A stretch of 64,000 nt of DNA, from positions 32,257 through 96,256 of the forward strand of contig CAIYJE010000188.1 in NCBI GenBank assembly GCA_903926465.1, written 5' to 3'. This stretch comes from an uncultured Planctomycetales bacterium (GTDB lineage Bacteria; Planctomycetota; Planctomycetia; Isosphaerales; Isosphaeraceae). The notes below the pieces were generated by a model. The model saw only the letters and a program-made list of their open reading frames with translations. It had not been told where the DNA came from and did no database searches. Every line of letters starts with the position of its first letter. Position 1 is the stretch's first letter. Below, piece after piece: positions 26,690 to 35,778 of the stretch. Both the position numbers and the translations under genes were made by a program.

Positions 26690-27511
26690 TCAGTCGACCC
26701 GTTGTGGGCCAGGAAGAGTGTCGTCGGGGACACCATCAGGCAAAGTCAAGATGCGGGGACCGTCGGGAGTCATGGCAACGGTGTGTTCAAAGTGGGCACT
26801 GGGGCGACGATCACGAGTTTCCACCGTCCAGGTGTCTCCCAGAACCCGAACATCCTTGGTCCCGACGCTGACCATCGGCTCAATAGCGAGCACAAGACCG
26901 GGTTCGAGTACAAAATCCTGCCGCTTCAGTTCCTTGCTAACGAAATTAGGAACCTGAGGATCTTCGTGAAGTTGCTGACCGATCCCATGACCGACGAATT
27001 TCTCGACAACATGAAAGCCTTGGGAATGTACAAATCGCTCCATCAAGGAAGCGACCTCAGACCAAGTGCGACAACGGGCCATGGCACGAATGGCCAGATT
27101 GAGAGTCTCTTCGGTAACGTCCAGGAGTTTGCGAGCCACGGGATCGACTTCACCGATAGCAAGCGTCACGGCACTATCACCACACCAACCGTTGAGCCGG
27201 CACCCGGTGTCTACGGAAAGTATATCCCCTTCTTTAAGCGGGCGACGATTGGGAATCCCGTGAACAACTTGCTCATTCAGGCTGGTACAGATAACGGCCG
27301 GGAACGCGGGCTTGCCGTGCGCTGCATTAGGGTAATCGAGAAACAGAGGTGTTGCCCCAGCATCCTTGAAGATGGAGGCAACCACTTCGTTCATCTCAGC
27401 AGTAGTACCGCCCGGTTGAGCGAGCGGTTTGACTGCATCTAGAGCACGAGCAACCAGCTTACCAGCCTCACGCATGAGCCCGATCTCGCGAGGGCTCTTC
27501 AACTTGATCAT
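26690..27511 (-). CDS. map: Methionine aminopeptidase, type I
   Basis: A 273-residue enzyme removing the N-terminal methionine from nascent proteins. The dinuclear metal ligands are visible: the two Asp in SVDTGCRLNGWCGDSAVT, His in GHGIGQQLHEDPQVPNF, Glu in AIEPMV and Glu in FEHTVAM. A substrate-side His is in VVHGIPN. It starts at ATG 27511 (MIKLKSPREIGLMREAG); an in-frame GTG at 27538 adds nine residues. As the last gene of the spc operon, 78 bp after secY, it occupies its usual place, but adk and infA, often nearby, are absent. Confidence 0.93.
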   Translation of the reverse strand: MIKLKSPREIGLMREAGKLVARALDAVKPLAQPGGTTAEMNEVVASIFKDAGATPLFLDYPNAAHGKPAFPAVICTSLNEQVVHGIPNRRPLKEGDILSVDTGCRLNGWCGDSAVTLAIGEVDPVARKLLDVTEETLNLAIRAMARCRTWSEVASLMERFVHSQGFHVVEKFVGHGIGQQLHEDPQVPNFVSKELKRQDFVLEPGLVLAIEPMVSVGTKDVRVLGDTWTVETRDRRPSAHFEHTVAMTPDGPRILTLPDGVPDDTLPGPQRVD

Positions 27512-27589
27512 GCGAGGCGGTGGCGTAGGTCGCAACACGACGAAAGCTCCAGTACCGGCCAGGAAGACCAGAAAGCAGGTCGAACAAAC

Positions 27590-28960
27590 TTACTTCTTGC
27601 TCATCAAGCCGGGATAGTTCCTCATGATGAGGTGGCTATCAATCTTCTGAACCAGATCCAGGCACACACTGACCACGATGAGTAGACCGGTACCACCAAG
27701 GAACGATGCTACGGCCCAATCCACCTGGAACTGATTTTGAACCACGGTGGGAATCACCGCGATAATGGCCAGGAACGCAGCACCAACATAGGTGATTCGG
27801 AGCATCACCTTCTCAAGGTATTCCGAGGTGCGCTTCCCAGGGCGATAGCCCGGGATGAAGCTACCATAATCTTTGAGATTGTCAGCCATATCCTTGGGAT
27901 TGAAGGTGATGGCGGTCCAAAAGTAACAGAAGAAGTAAATCAGGATAATATAAAACAGATTGTAAACGTAACCATGGGCCCGGAACGCTTCAGCCGTGGT
28001 CCGGAAGAACCCGGAGATGGCGGACAGGACAGGGCTACCTTCACGCCAGCCAAGAGTCAGAGATTCCAGAGCACCAAACAGGAAAGCTGGGAACATCAGC
28101 AGGCTCGACGCGAAGATGATCGGCATCACGCCTGCCTGGTTCACCTTCAGGGGGAGATACTGACGAGTTCCACCGTAAACTCGGCGGCCACGAACATGCT
28201 TGGCAGACTGGGTGGGAATACGCCGCTGGCTCTCGGTCATGGCGATCACACCTATAACAACTGCAATGAAGAGCAGCGCCAGGAAGATCAAGCCAGCCAA
28301 GCCCAAACGACCGGTCTCACCAACCAGTGAATTGGAAGAATTTTGATACATGGCCATGAGGGCTTGGGGAGCACGGGCCAGGATGCCAGCCATGATCAGA
28401 AGGCTGATCCCGTTCCCGATACCAAACTCATCAATCTGTTCGCCAATCCACATCAGGAAGATGGTGCCAGCCGTCATAATCAGGACGCAGACCAAGCCAT
28501 GCCAGAAATCGCGATAGGCAGGGGGAACAACGTCCATGCTGGTCATCATGTAACGAATCCACATGGCGCTTTGACCAAGGCACAATAGCACCGTGGCATA
28601 ACGGGTGTATTCGTTGATCTTCTTGCGACCAGTTTCCCCTTCTTTCTGGAGAGCTTCCAGGGAGGGGAGAACGCTAGCAAGTAGCTGAAAGATGATAGAC
28701 GCCGAAATATAGGGCATGATCCCCAGTCCGAAGATCGTGCTCATACCGACCTGCGTACCACCAAACATGGCCACCGTACCGAACAGACGACCGGAGGCGG
28801 TTCGACTCATCCCCTCGATCCAGCTATTAAGCCGGGACTGATCGACGATCGGCAGGGGAATATAGAATCCGATCCGGTAGATGGCCAGAAACATGGCCGT
28901 CATCAGGATCTTCCGTTGCAGCTCGGGGACCTTGAACAGGATCGTCAGGAGTTTCTGCAC
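27590..28960 (-). CDS. secY: Preprotein translocase subunit SecY
   Basis: A 456-residue polytopic membrane protein, the channel of the Sec translocon. Ten hydrophobic segments are spread along it; the N-terminal PELQRKILMTAMFLAIYRIGFYIPLP, the plug region, and the basic cytoplasmic loop ESQRRIPTQSAKHVRGRRVYGG (a SecA/ribosome contact) are all recognisable, as is GTGLLIVVSVCLDLVQKIDSHL near the end. Length is normal. An intrinsic-terminator-like hairpin lies between rplO and this gene, so it may have a separate promoter or be attenuated. Confidence 0.95.
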   Translation of the reverse strand: MQKLLTILFKVPELQRKILMTAMFLAIYRIGFYIPLPIVDQSRLNSWIEGMSRTASGRLFGTVAMFGGTQVGMSTIFGLGIMPYISASIIFQLLASVLPSLEALQKEGETGRKKINEYTRYATVLLCLGQSAMWIRYMMTSMDVVPPAYRDFWHGLVCVLIMTAGTIFLMWIGEQIDEFGIGNGISLLIMAGILARAPQALMAMYQNSSNSLVGETGRLGLAGLIFLALLFIAVVIGVIAMTESQRRIPTQSAKHVRGRRVYGGTRQYLPLKVNQAGVMPIIFASSLLMFPAFLFGALESLTLGWREGSPVLSAISGFFRTTAEAFRAHGYVYNLFYIILIYFFCYFWTAITFNPKDMADNLKDYGSFIPGYRPGKRTSEYLEKVMLRITYVGAAFLAIIAVIPTVVQNQFQVDWAVASFLGGTGLLIVVSVCLDLVQKIDSHLIMRNYPGLMSKK

Positions 28961-29002
28961 TGGATGACCTCGGTCGTCGAGACTGCAAATAGAACAATGT
29001 AG

Positions 29003-29049
29003 TAAAAAACAATCGCAGAGTAAGCTGGGAATGCCAGCTCACTCTGCGA
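29003..29049 (-). terminator. Intrinsic terminator between rplO and secY
   Basis: On the minus strand a stem of tcgcagagt with actctgcga, extended inside by gctgg/ccagc around a gaatg-type loop, is followed by attgtttttta. It begins 12 bases after the rplO stop. It has all the marks of a Rho-independent terminator or attenuator inside the spc operon. Confidence 0.75.
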
Positions 29050-29061
29050 CATATTATCAAA

Positions 29062-29616
29062 TTAGCTCTTGAGAGCGGCGAGTTTACGCAGGGCACCACG
29101 AGGCTTCTTGCGAGAAACTTGCTTGGCCTCGGCCTCGGTCAGCACCTGAACGAGTGGCCGTGGTGAAGGAACGACCACAGCCTGACCACCGGCCGCCTTG
29201 ATCTTCTCAACAGCCTGTTCGCTAAACTTCACAGCTTTGATGATCAAAGGCTTGGTGAGCTCACCATCGCCAAGGATCTTCAGGCCATCGTCATGACGGC
29301 CCTTGACCAGCCCAGTGGCTGCCAGAACCTCAGCATCGATCACCGTACCAGCAGCAAAGGCAGCATCAAGAACACCAATATTGAGGATGGCGTAATCTTT
29401 GCGGAATGCCCCATTATTGAAGCCACGCTTCGGCACGCGGCGAATGATGGGCATCTGACCACCTTCCATCAGTGGGTGCTGTTTGTACCCCTGACGTGAA
29501 GAGTGGCCTTTATGGCCCTTGCTAGAGGTCTTACCGTGTCCCGAACCGGTACCACGGCCAACCCGCTTGACTTTTTTGCGGGCGTTAATGCCTTGATGGA
29601 CGTCGTGCAGTTCCAT
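29062..29616 (-). CDS. rplO: 50S ribosomal protein L15
   Basis: A 184-residue protein binding 23S rRNA. The N-terminal RVGRGTGSGHGKTSSKGHKGHSSRQGY and the GFNNGAFRKDYAILN region are typical. It is longer than the usual ~145 residues: about 35 basic residues (ending KKPRGALRKLAALKS) extend past the normal end. Its start overlaps the rpsE stop by one base, and no rpmD (L30) lies between them. A terminator-like hairpin follows directly. Confidence 0.95.
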   Translation of the reverse strand: MELHDVHQGINARKKVKRVGRGTGSGHGKTSSKGHKGHSSRQGYKQHPLMEGGQMPIIRRVPKRGFNNGAFRKDYAILNIGVLDAAFAAGTVIDAEVLAATGLVKGRHDDGLKILGDGELTKPLIIKAVKFSEQAVEKIKAAGGQAVVVPSPRPLVQVLTEAEAKQVSRKKPRGALRKLAALKS

Positions 29617-30110
29617 TAGAGGGTCACTCCCCGCAGTCGGGCCACATCTTCTTTGGTCCGAAGCTGTTTAAGGCCTTCGATAGCAGCTTTAACAAGATTG
29701 AGCTTGTTGGTTGAACCGAAGCTCTTGGTCAGAATGTCGGTCACACCGGCAGCCTGACAAACAGCACGAACGGCACCACCGGCGATAACACCCGTACCTG
29801 GACTCGCAGGCATCATCAGAACCCGTGCGGCTCCAAATTTACCCACGATCGGATGAGGGATCGTGCCACGCTGAATGGGAACACGATTCATTTGCTTGTG
29901 AGCGTCTTTGACACCCTTTTCAACGGCTGGGGGAACTTCATTGGCTTTGCCGTAGCCCCAGGCCACGCGGCCACGGCCGTCACCCACGACGACCAAGGCA
30001 TTGAAGCTGAAACGACGTCCACCCTTGACAACTGCGGCGCAGCGTCTAATAGACACCACACTTTCGGTCCAGTCGCCACCGCGGTCTCGATCTCGATTGT
30101 CGCTCGACAC
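29616..30110 (-). CDS. rpsE: 30S ribosomal protein S5
   Basis: A 164-residue small-subunit protein active in decoding fidelity. The KH-like N-terminal domain starts at [43 protein letters not shown], the C-terminal domain at [26 protein letters not shown]. Length matches the family. It abuts rplO (1-bp overlap), and is separated from rplR by 172 bp holding a terminator-like hairpin. Confidence 0.96.
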   Translation of the reverse strand: MSSDNRDRDRGGDWTESVVSIRRCAAVVKGGRRFSFNALVVVGDGRGRVAWGYGKANEVPPAVEKGVKDAHKQMNRVPIQRGTIPHPIVGKFGAARVLMMPASPGTGVIAGGAVRAVCQAAGVTDILTKSFGSTNKLNLVKAAIEGLKQLRTKEDVARLRGVTL

Positions 30111-30231
30111 TGCTCGCTCCCTAACTGATCAGTACCCGCGGTTCGAACAGGAAGGTCCAGGAAGTCGTTGCGGGAACTCAGACCAATCTACTCGTGCGGT
30201 TCGTATGGTTTGCTACAATAGGACGAAAATG

Positions 30232-30270
30232 AAGCAAAACTCGCTGCCTTCATCAACTGAGGCAACGAGT
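30232..30270 (-). terminator. Terminator or attenuator after rplR
   Basis: On the minus strand actcgttgcct pairs with aggcagcgagt (11 bp, one G-U), and ttttgcttcattttc follows. It lies 12 bp after the rplR stop, upstream of rpsE. Confidence 0.65.
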
Positions 30271-30282
30271 CTTGGTGGGACG

Positions 30283-30663
30283 TCAGAACTGAAGGCCACC
30301 TTCGCGAGCGGCATCAGCAAGAGCCTGAATACGTCCGTGATATTTGTAGCTTCGACGGTCGAAGCAAACCTTGTCAATACCGGCCTGTTTGGCACGCTCT
30401 GCGACAACTTTACCCACAGCACTGGCTGCAGACTTGTTCCCGCCGGAAGCACCAGCCAGGTGGGCCTTGACTTCGGGGTCAAGGGTCGAGGCCGAAATCA
30501 ACGTGCGGTTCACCACGTCGTTGATAATCTGAACGTAGATATTCTTGGAACTACGGAAAACGGCAAGTCGAGGACGAATGTCAGTTCCGGCGAGTTTCTT
30601 ACGAACTCGCAACTGACGACGGGTACGACGACTTTGAATGATCGACTGCTGATTGCGATTCAC
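30283..30663 (-). CDS. rplR: 50S ribosomal protein L18
   Basis: A 126-residue 5S rRNA-binding protein. Conserved segments include [19 protein letters not shown], the [33 protein letters not shown] block and ADAAREGGL at the C-terminus. The frame is open to 30732, but GTG at 30663 with AGGA upstream begins the standard sequence, so it is the likely start. Flanked by rplF (106 bp) and a hairpin before rpsE. Confidence 0.94.
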   Translation of the reverse strand: MNRNQQSIIQSRRTRRQLRVRKKLAGTDIRPRLAVFRSSKNIYVQIINDVVNRTLISASTLDPEVKAHLAGASGGNKSAASAVGKVVAERAKQAGIDKVCFDRRSYKYHGRIQALADAAREGGLQF

Positions 30664-30769
30664 GTGATGATCCTGCCCTTCGGGGCGGCTGAGGCGCCGA
30701 TTTCCGGCCGGACACCAAGCCCGTGGAGCCAACGAACCCAGGGTTCAAGCAAAGAGAACACGAGTGAGA

Positions 30770-31321
30770 TTACTTTGCGCCGAATGCTTTACCACTCTTG
30801 CGCCGTACAACTTCGCCTTCGTAGCGAATACCTTTGCCCTTGTAGGGCTCAGGTGGACGAACCTTGCGAATTTCGGCAGCGAACTGGCCAACTTTTTGTT
30901 TGTCGGCACCGCTGATCGTGATGTGGGTTGGATCGGGTGCGATCACGGTGACACCCTCGGGGGCTTCCATGACGACCTGGTTGGCATACCCGACCTGGAG
31001 GGCGATGGTGTTCGCCTTCTTGATCTGAGCCTGGTAACCAACACCTTGAATCTCAAGCTTCTTCACGAAACCTTCGGAGACGCCTTTGACCATGTTCGCA
31101 ATCAGACTGCGGGTCAACCCATGAAGAGCACGGCTGAGCCGTTCATCATCTTTGCGTTCAACCAAAATCTCGCGACCGGCTTCGTTGTAAGAGACCAACA
31201 TCTCACCACGGTAAGGGAACGAAAGCGTACCCTTGGGTCCCTCGACCCGAATCGCGGTATCTGCCAATGAAATCGTCACGTTCGCCGGTACAGGGACAGG
31301 CTTACGACCAATACGGGACAT
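30770..31321 (-). CDS. rplF: 50S ribosomal protein L6
   Basis: A 183-residue two-domain 23S rRNA-binding protein near the factor-binding site. MSRIGRKPVPVPANV opens it; VKGVSEGFVKKLEIQGVGYQA and the C-terminal RKVRPPEPYKGKGIRYEGEVVRRKSGK are conserved. ATG 31321 is chosen since the upstream frame (to 31408) is unrelated. 83 bp separate it from rpsH. Confidence 0.96.
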   Translation of the reverse strand: MSRIGRKPVPVPANVTISLADTAIRVEGPKGTLSFPYRGEMLVSYNEAGREILVERKDDERLSRALHGLTRSLIANMVKGVSEGFVKKLEIQGVGYQAQIKKANTIALQVGYANQVVMEAPEGVTVIAPDPTHITISGADKQKVGQFAAEIRKVRPPEPYKGKGIRYEGEVVRRKSGKAFGAK

Positions 31322-31404
31322 GAGAACTACCTCGGATCTGCTGGCGACAGCATGCTGGTTCAGGGGATCGCACCGGAGCACGCAAGAACGGCTCCGCCAA
31401 TAGA

Positions 31405-31800
31405 TCAATGGATCAGGGCCAGGACCTCACCGCCGACCTTTTCGGTACGGGCGCGGCGATCACTGAGAATACCCTTGGGAGTGCTAAGAACCCGGATCCC
31501 CATGCCACCGAGCACCGGTTTGAGTTCTTTATAGCCGCAATATTTGCGGCAGCCGGGCTTGCTCACGCGATCGATCCTCGTGATCAAACGCTCGCCATTC
31601 GGCCCGTACTTGAGTTCCAGACGCAGGGTGGGTGCAGGAACGGTCTCGATCACCTCAAAACCCCAGAGGTAGCCTTCTTCCTTCAGGACCAGAGCGACCC
31701 CCACACGGACCTTGGAGGAGGGCATGTCGACATAAGGCTTTTCCACCCGGATCGCATTGCGAATCCTGGTAAGCATGTCTGCAATCGGATCGGTCATCAT
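31405..31800 (-). CDS. rpsH: 30S ribosomal protein S8
   Basis: A 131-residue 16S rRNA-binding protein, the repressor of the spc operon in E. coli. DPIADMLTRIRNAI at the N-terminus, LKYGPNGERLITRIDRVSKPG in the middle and GMGIRVLSTPKGILSDRRAR near the end are diagnostic. Normal length. The spacer before it (134 bp from rpsN) holds a small hairpin. Confidence 0.96.
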   Translation of the reverse strand: MMTDPIADMLTRIRNAIRVEKPYVDMPSSKVRVGVALVLKEEGYLWGFEVIETVPAPTLRLELKYGPNGERLITRIDRVSKPGCRKYCGYKELKPVLGGMGIRVLSTPKGILSDRRARTEKVGGEVLALIH

Positions 31801-31902
31801 GGCAGGCGAATCCTGACGTCCGCCGCGGGTAACCTACCAGGGAACCAGAGCGGCTCCCAGTAATTTGGTAAGTCGGGGCGACGGAGAACAACGTAAGAAA
31901 GA

Positions 31903-31926
31903 AACCGTTCCGCATGCAGAACGATT
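31903..31926 (-). other. Small hairpin between rpsN and rpsH
   Basis: On the minus strand aatcgttc pairs with gaacggtt (8 bp, one G-U) around an 8-base loop and is followed by tctttctta. A weak terminator or regulatory structure. Confidence 0.4.
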
Positions 31927-31934
31927 AAACAACG

Positions 31935-32120
31935 TTACCAGCTGGCCTTACGGACGCCGGGAATCAGACCTCGAAGAGCGAGGTTTCGAAAGCAAATTCG
32001 GCAGATGCCAAACTTACGATAAACAGCGCGGGGGCGTCCACAGAGCTTGCAGCGGTTACGATGCTGCACCGCGAACTTTCGCGGTGTCTGGGACTTGATC
32101 ATCTGTGCCTTGGTCGACAT
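31935..32120 (-). CDS. rpsN: 30S ribosomal protein S14, zinc-binding type
   Basis: A 61-residue type Z S14. Four cysteines in [21 protein letters not shown] form the zinc ribbon; the C-terminal [15 protein letters not shown] is conserved. Type Z S14 is about 61 residues, so it is complete. It sits between rplE and rpsH as usual. Confidence 0.96.
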   Translation of the reverse strand: MSTKAQMIKSQTPRKFAVQHRNRCKLCGRPRAVYRKFGICRICFRNLALRGLIPGVRKASW

Positions 32121-32157
32121 GGTGTCCTCGTATCACTCACCAAACAATCAATAACAA

Positions 32158-32733
32158 TCACTTCTTGGCTGTCGGAGGGCCGCCCCGCTGACCGGGCTGA
32201 CGGAAAGGCATGCCGAACGATCGCAGCAGTTCACGGGACTGCTCATCACTGTTGGTGCTCGTCACGAACGAGATATCCATACCAACCGAGTGCTGAATCT
32301 TGTCGGCGTCAATTTCTGGAAACACAACCTGCTCGGAAAGACCGAGGGTGTAATTTCCATGACCGTCGAAACTGTTGGGATTCACACCCCGAAAGTCACG
32401 AATACGAGGAAGGGCGATAGAAACCAGACGGTCCAAAAACTCATACATTCGCTTTCCGCGAAGTGTGACCTTGCAACCGATATCGTTCCCCTCTCGGAGG
32501 CGGAAGCTTGACACCGAGACGCGTGCCTTGGTGACCAACGGCTTCTGGCCAGTGATCTTGGACATCGCATCAATGGCAGCGTCCAGAACACCCTTATCTT
32601 GAGTGGCGCGGCCAACGCCCATGTTCACGACGATCTTTTCAAGCTTCGGAACGGCCATCTTATTCTTGACGCCGAACTTCTCAGCTAGCGCCGGAGCAAT
32701 CGTGCTCTGGTATTCATCGTACAAGCGAGCCAT
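32158..32733 (-). CDS. rplE: 50S ribosomal protein L5
   Basis: A 191-residue protein at the central protuberance, contacting 5S rRNA and the P-site t[67 protein letters not shown] and the closing GMPFRQP region are typical. Slightly longer than the ~179-residue norm at the C-terminus. Confidence 0.96.
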   Translation of the reverse strand: MARLYDEYQSTIAPALAEKFGVKNKMAVPKLEKIVVNMGVGRATQDKGVLDAAIDAMSKITGQKPLVTKARVSVSSFRLREGNDIGCKVTLRGKRMYEFLDRLVSIALPRIRDFRGVNPNSFDGHGNYTLGLSEQVVFPEIDADKIQHSVGMDISFVTSTNSDEQSRELLRSFGMPFRQPGQRGGPPTAKK

Positions 32734-32834
32734 GGAAGCAATCCTTACAACGCTCTTGGCGTCCCGTAACGGCGGAATCGCAGCGTCGAACGAAGTCAGT
32801 GTATCAGAAAATCAAAGTGTGTCAGATACGTAGC

Positions 32835-33212
32835 TTAGCGGGGGGCCGCTGTGGTCGTGGAGGCAAGCTTGGCTCGATTGGGCTTGGCTGGACCAATCGG
32901 TCCAAGTGAAGCGCCAGATACCTTGCAATATCGTTCTTTGAGACCTTCGGGGGTGTAGCGAACACCAACCCGAACACCCCGGCCAGCCGTAGGGCTGTAG
33001 AGCATCACGTTCGAGACGTCGATCGGCATTTCCTTGGAAAGCCGACCACCCTGATTACTCTTGGAAGTAGGCTTCAGGTGTTTGTAAACCCTGTTCACCC
33101 CTTCGACGACAATCTTGTGTCGCTCAGGAAGAACGCGAAGGACCTTGCGAGGCTCCACGCTCTTATCGTCTCCTCGAATCACTACAACCAGGTCGTCTTT
33201 GCGGATATTCAT
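32835..33212 (-). CDS. rplX: 50S ribosomal protein L24
   Basis: A 125-residue early-assembly 23S rRNA-binding protein. The KOW motif is in IRKDDLVVVIRGDDKSVEPRKVLRVLPERHKIVVEGVN; HLKPTSKSNQGG and IDVSNVMLYSP follow. The last ~25 residues (GPAKPNRAKLASTTTAAPR) extend past the usual end. An imperfect 50-bp hairpin lies just upstream at 33229-33280. Confidence 0.95.
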   Translation of the reverse strand: MNIRKDDLVVVIRGDDKSVEPRKVLRVLPERHKIVVEGVNRVYKHLKPTSKSNQGGRLSKEMPIDVSNVMLYSPTAGRGVRVGVRYTPEGLKERYCKVSGASLGPIGPAKPNRAKLASTTTAAPR

Positions 33213-33228
33213 GGTTCATTCACAGCGG

Positions 33229-33280
33229 GCCAGTGGTTAGTGGGTGATCAGGTGTCGCCCTCCACCGCACTCCTACTGGC
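33229..33280 (-). other. Structured spacer upstream of rplX
   Basis: gccagt/actggc, agtg/cact and gtg/cac pair in register to make a ~50-base interrupted hairpin between rplN and rplX. No T tract follows. Possible regulatory or processing structure. Confidence 0.4.
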
Positions 33281-33341
33281 CTCCTAACGAATGCAGAAAG
33301 AATTGCCAGGGCACTCACCCATAGCAGTCAGAAATCACAGG

Positions 33342-33722
33342 TCAAACAACTTCGGAAGCAAGGCTGATAATCTTCATGAATTGACGATCACGAAGTTCAC
33401 GAGCAATGGCACCGAAGATACGAGTACCGCGTGGATTGTTATCCTTATCAATGATGACACACGCATTGTGGTCAAACTTGACATAGGAACCATCAAGCCG
33501 GCGATGGCTGTTGCGAGTCCGCACAATGACAGCGCGAACCACATCCCCAGCCTTGACATCGCCACCCGGGCTAGACTTCTTGACACTGGCAATGATCACA
33601 TCACCGATGCCACCAACACGTCGCTTGTAACGTGAGGCGCTACCGCCCAGGACCTTGATACACATCACTTCTTTAGCCCCGGTGTTATCGGCGACATCCA
33701 GCCGGGTTTGCATCTGAATCAT
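33342..33722 (-). CDS. rplN: 50S ribosomal protein L14
   Basis: A 126-residue protein at the subunit interface. [61 protein letters not shown] and the final ISLASEVV are near-invariant family blocks. Complete. Separated from rpsQ by 162 bp with a hairpin. Confidence 0.96.
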   Translation of the reverse strand: MIQMQTRLDVADNTGAKEVMCIKVLGGSASRYKRRVGGIGDVIIASVKKSSPGGDVKAGDVVRAVIVRTRNSHRRLDGSYVKFDHNACVIIDKDNNPRGTRIFGAIARELRDRQFMKIISLASEVV

Positions 33723-33843
33723 GAGAACACCATCGGGGACAAAGACAGGGTCAAGGCGGAGCCGGGGGCGGAACGAACCTCACCACACGAACCGGCGGCC
33801 TTAGAAGACCGCAAAGTCAAAAGTAAAAAAACCGCAAGGAAGA

Positions 33844-33871
33844 TGATCGGAGGAGAACTCCTCAACGATCA
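33844..33871 (-). other. Hairpin between rpsQ and rplN
   Basis: tgatcg/cgatca and gaggag/ctcctc form a tight stem with a 2-base bulge and 2-base apical gap; a run of seven T comes 12 bases later on the minus strand (33825-33831). Attenuator-like, although the T run is further away than usual. Confidence 0.45.
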
Positions 33872-33884
33872 GATCAACCGATAA

Positions 33885-34223
33885 TCAGGCACCAGCATCA
33901 CGAACAGCCGACTCACCTTCGCCACCAAGTGCACGCTGGGAACCCAGACGGACGATGCGGGTGATACGCCATCGCTTGAGCTTGGAGATCGGACGGGTCT
34001 CCATGATCTCAACGGTGTCACCAACATGACTCTCGTTGGTTTCATCGTGAGCATAGCAAACCGTTCGGCCACGCGTGTACTTGCCGTACTTCGGGTGGGG
34101 AACCAATCGCGAAATCTCAACACGACGGGATTTGTTCATTTTGTCCGACGTCACAACCCCGATCTCGGTCTTTCGACCAATACGTTCGGTGCTCGGAGCA
34201 TTTTGGGAAGGCGTCTGACTCAT
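33885..34223 (-). CDS. rpsQ: 30S ribosomal protein S17
   Basis: A 112-residue 16S rRNA-binding protein. The core GRKTEIGVVTSDKMNKSRRVEISRLVPHPKYGKYTRGR and GDTVEIMETRPISKLKRWRI is typical; it has about 15 extra N-terminal residues and an acidic C-terminal tail compared with the usual ~85. ATG 34223 chosen; the frame runs to 34277. Confidence 0.95.
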   Translation of the reverse strand: MSQTPSQNAPSTERIGRKTEIGVVTSDKMNKSRRVEISRLVPHPKYGKYTRGRTVCYAHDETNESHVGDTVEIMETRPISKLKRWRITRIVRLGSQRALGGEGESAVRDAGA

Positions 34224-34286
34224 GAATGATTCACCGGGGCAGGGTTGCAAACAAAACTGGTTGGCCGAGAGGGCCAAAGAATAGTA

Positions 34287-34496
34287 TCAGGAGACAGTCT
34301 GCTGGCGAGTGATCTGACGCTCACGCTGCAGGGTCAGAATTCGTGCCACTGTTCGCTTGGCCTTGATAATCTCACTGGGTGCTTCAAGTCGTTCGGTTTC
34401 GCTTTGAAGACGAAGCCGGAACAGCTGACGCTTGGTCTCTTCCAGAGTCAACTCAAGCTGCGAATCATCGAGATCACGGAGTGCGGAAACCTTCAT
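34287..34496 (-). CDS. rpmC: 50S ribosomal protein L29
   Basis: A 69-residue helical hairpin protein at the exit tunnel. MKVSALRDLDDSQLELTLEETKRQLFRLRLQ and IIKAKRTVARILTLQRER are typical. ATG at 34496 directly follows the GAGG of the rplP end region; the frame upstream to 34544 overlaps rplP and is not used. Confidence 0.93.
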   Translation of the reverse strand: MKVSALRDLDDSQLELTLEETKRQLFRLRLQSETERLEAPSEIIKAKRTVARILTLQRERQITRQQTVS

Positions 34497-34510
34497 GGAG
34501 GGGTCCTCGG

Positions 34511-34930
34511 TCAGAAGGTTGGCCGGCGCGTAACGAACCGGCAATTAACGGGCATCTTGTAAGCAACACGTGCAAACGCAGCACGGGCCTGTTCTTCTGT
34601 CACGCCAGCCAATTCATAAAGAATTGTGCCGGGCTTGATCACGGCCGCCCAGAACTCCACTTCGCCCTTACCTTTACCCATGCGGGTTTCAGCAGGAATC
34701 GATGTTACGCTCTTGTGCGGGAAAACCCGGATAAACAGCTTGCCACCACCCTTGGTGGCACGACTAGCGGTCATACGACCAGCTTCAATGGCTTCAGCAC
34801 TGAGCCGGATCGGCTCCAGTGCTTGAAGGCCGTAATCACCAAAAGCAACGTAATTGCCGCGGGTGGCGTTCCCGCGGATACGTCCCTTCTGGACCTTACG
34901 GAACTTTACCCGCTTGGGCATCATGGCCAT
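34511..34930 (-). CDS. rplP: 50S ribosomal protein L16
   Basis: A 139-residue protein near the A site. [37 protein letters not shown] and [28 protein letters not shown] are hallmark blocks. ATG 34930 has TTGGAGG about 10 bases upstream; ATG 34921 is the standard start by comparison. Complete. Confidence 0.96.
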   Translation of the reverse strand: MAMMPKRVKFRKVQKGRIRGNATRGNYVAFGDYGLQALEPIRLSAEAIEAGRMTASRATKGGGKLFIRVFPHKSVTSIPAETRMGKGKGEVEFWAAVIKPGTILYELAGVTEEQARAAFARVAYKMPVNCRFVTRRPTF

Positions 34931-34995
34931 CGGCGCAAACCTCCAACAATCAAGCGAATCTCAAAGTATGAACGGTAAACGATGTCAACGGTTGA

Positions 34996-35697
34996 TCAAC
35001 CGCGGCGACCGCGAGGACGCTTAGGCTTACGACCTGGGCTACCAGCTTGCGCTTCTTCAGGGCTGTCGGACTTGAGATAATCACCCTGGTTGACCCACAC
35101 CTTGACACCGATATGACCCTGAGCCGTCTTGGCTTCAGTGAAGCCGTAGTCAACCTTGGCACGAAGGGTTGAAAGAGGGATTGAGCCTTGATTGGCCCCT
35201 TCCGAACGAGACATTTCCGCACCACCCAACCGACCAGACAGAAGAACCTTGATGCCCTTGGCTCCGGCATCCATCGTCTGCTCAAGTGAGCGTTTGATGG
35301 TACGCCGGAAGCTAGCACGCTTCTGAAGTTGTTCGGCAATGTCTTCCGCGATAAGCTGGGCGTCGATCTCGGGTCGAGCGACTTCCTGAATCTTGATCTC
35401 GATGCGACGACCCGTAAGACCTTGTAACTCTTCTTGGAGTTTCTCGATCTCACTGCCACGCTTACCAATGATCACACCAGGACGGGCTGTGAATAACAGC
35501 ACCGTGACGGCATCACGGGTGCGTTCAATCTCGATCTTGGGGATCCCTGAGAATCCATACTTCTTCTTGATGAAGGCACGAATCTTGAAGTCTTCAACCA
35601 GAAGATCTTTGAATTCCTGCTTCGAGGCATACCAGCGGCTGCGCCAGTCTTCCATGACACCGACGCGGAACCCGGTCGGTCGCACTTTTTGGCCCAT
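34996..35697 (-). CDS. rpsC: 30S ribosomal protein S3
   Basis: A 233-residue protein of the mRNA entry channel. [24 protein letters not shown], the KH domain [19 protein letters not shown], and the C-terminal [32 protein letters not shown] are conserved. The basic Pro/Arg-rich tail ([12 protein letters not shown]) is normal for the family. Confidence 0.96.
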   Translation of the reverse strand: MGQKVRPTGFRVGVMEDWRSRWYASKQEFKDLLVEDFKIRAFIKKKYGFSGIPKIEIERTRDAVTVLLFTARPGVIIGKRGSEIEKLQEELQGLTGRRIEIKIQEVARPEIDAQLIAEDIAEQLQKRASFRRTIKRSLEQTMDAGAKGIKVLLSGRLGGAEMSRSEGANQGSIPLSTLRAKVDYGFTEAKTAQGHIGVKVWVNQGDYLKSDSPEEAQAGSPGRKPKRPRGRRG

Positions 35698-35778
35698 GGT
35701 GTCGGTGTCCTTCGCTTGGTTCGATACCGGAGATCGGATCGCAATCAGAATAGGTAAAATGAGGTGATATCAGAGTCT

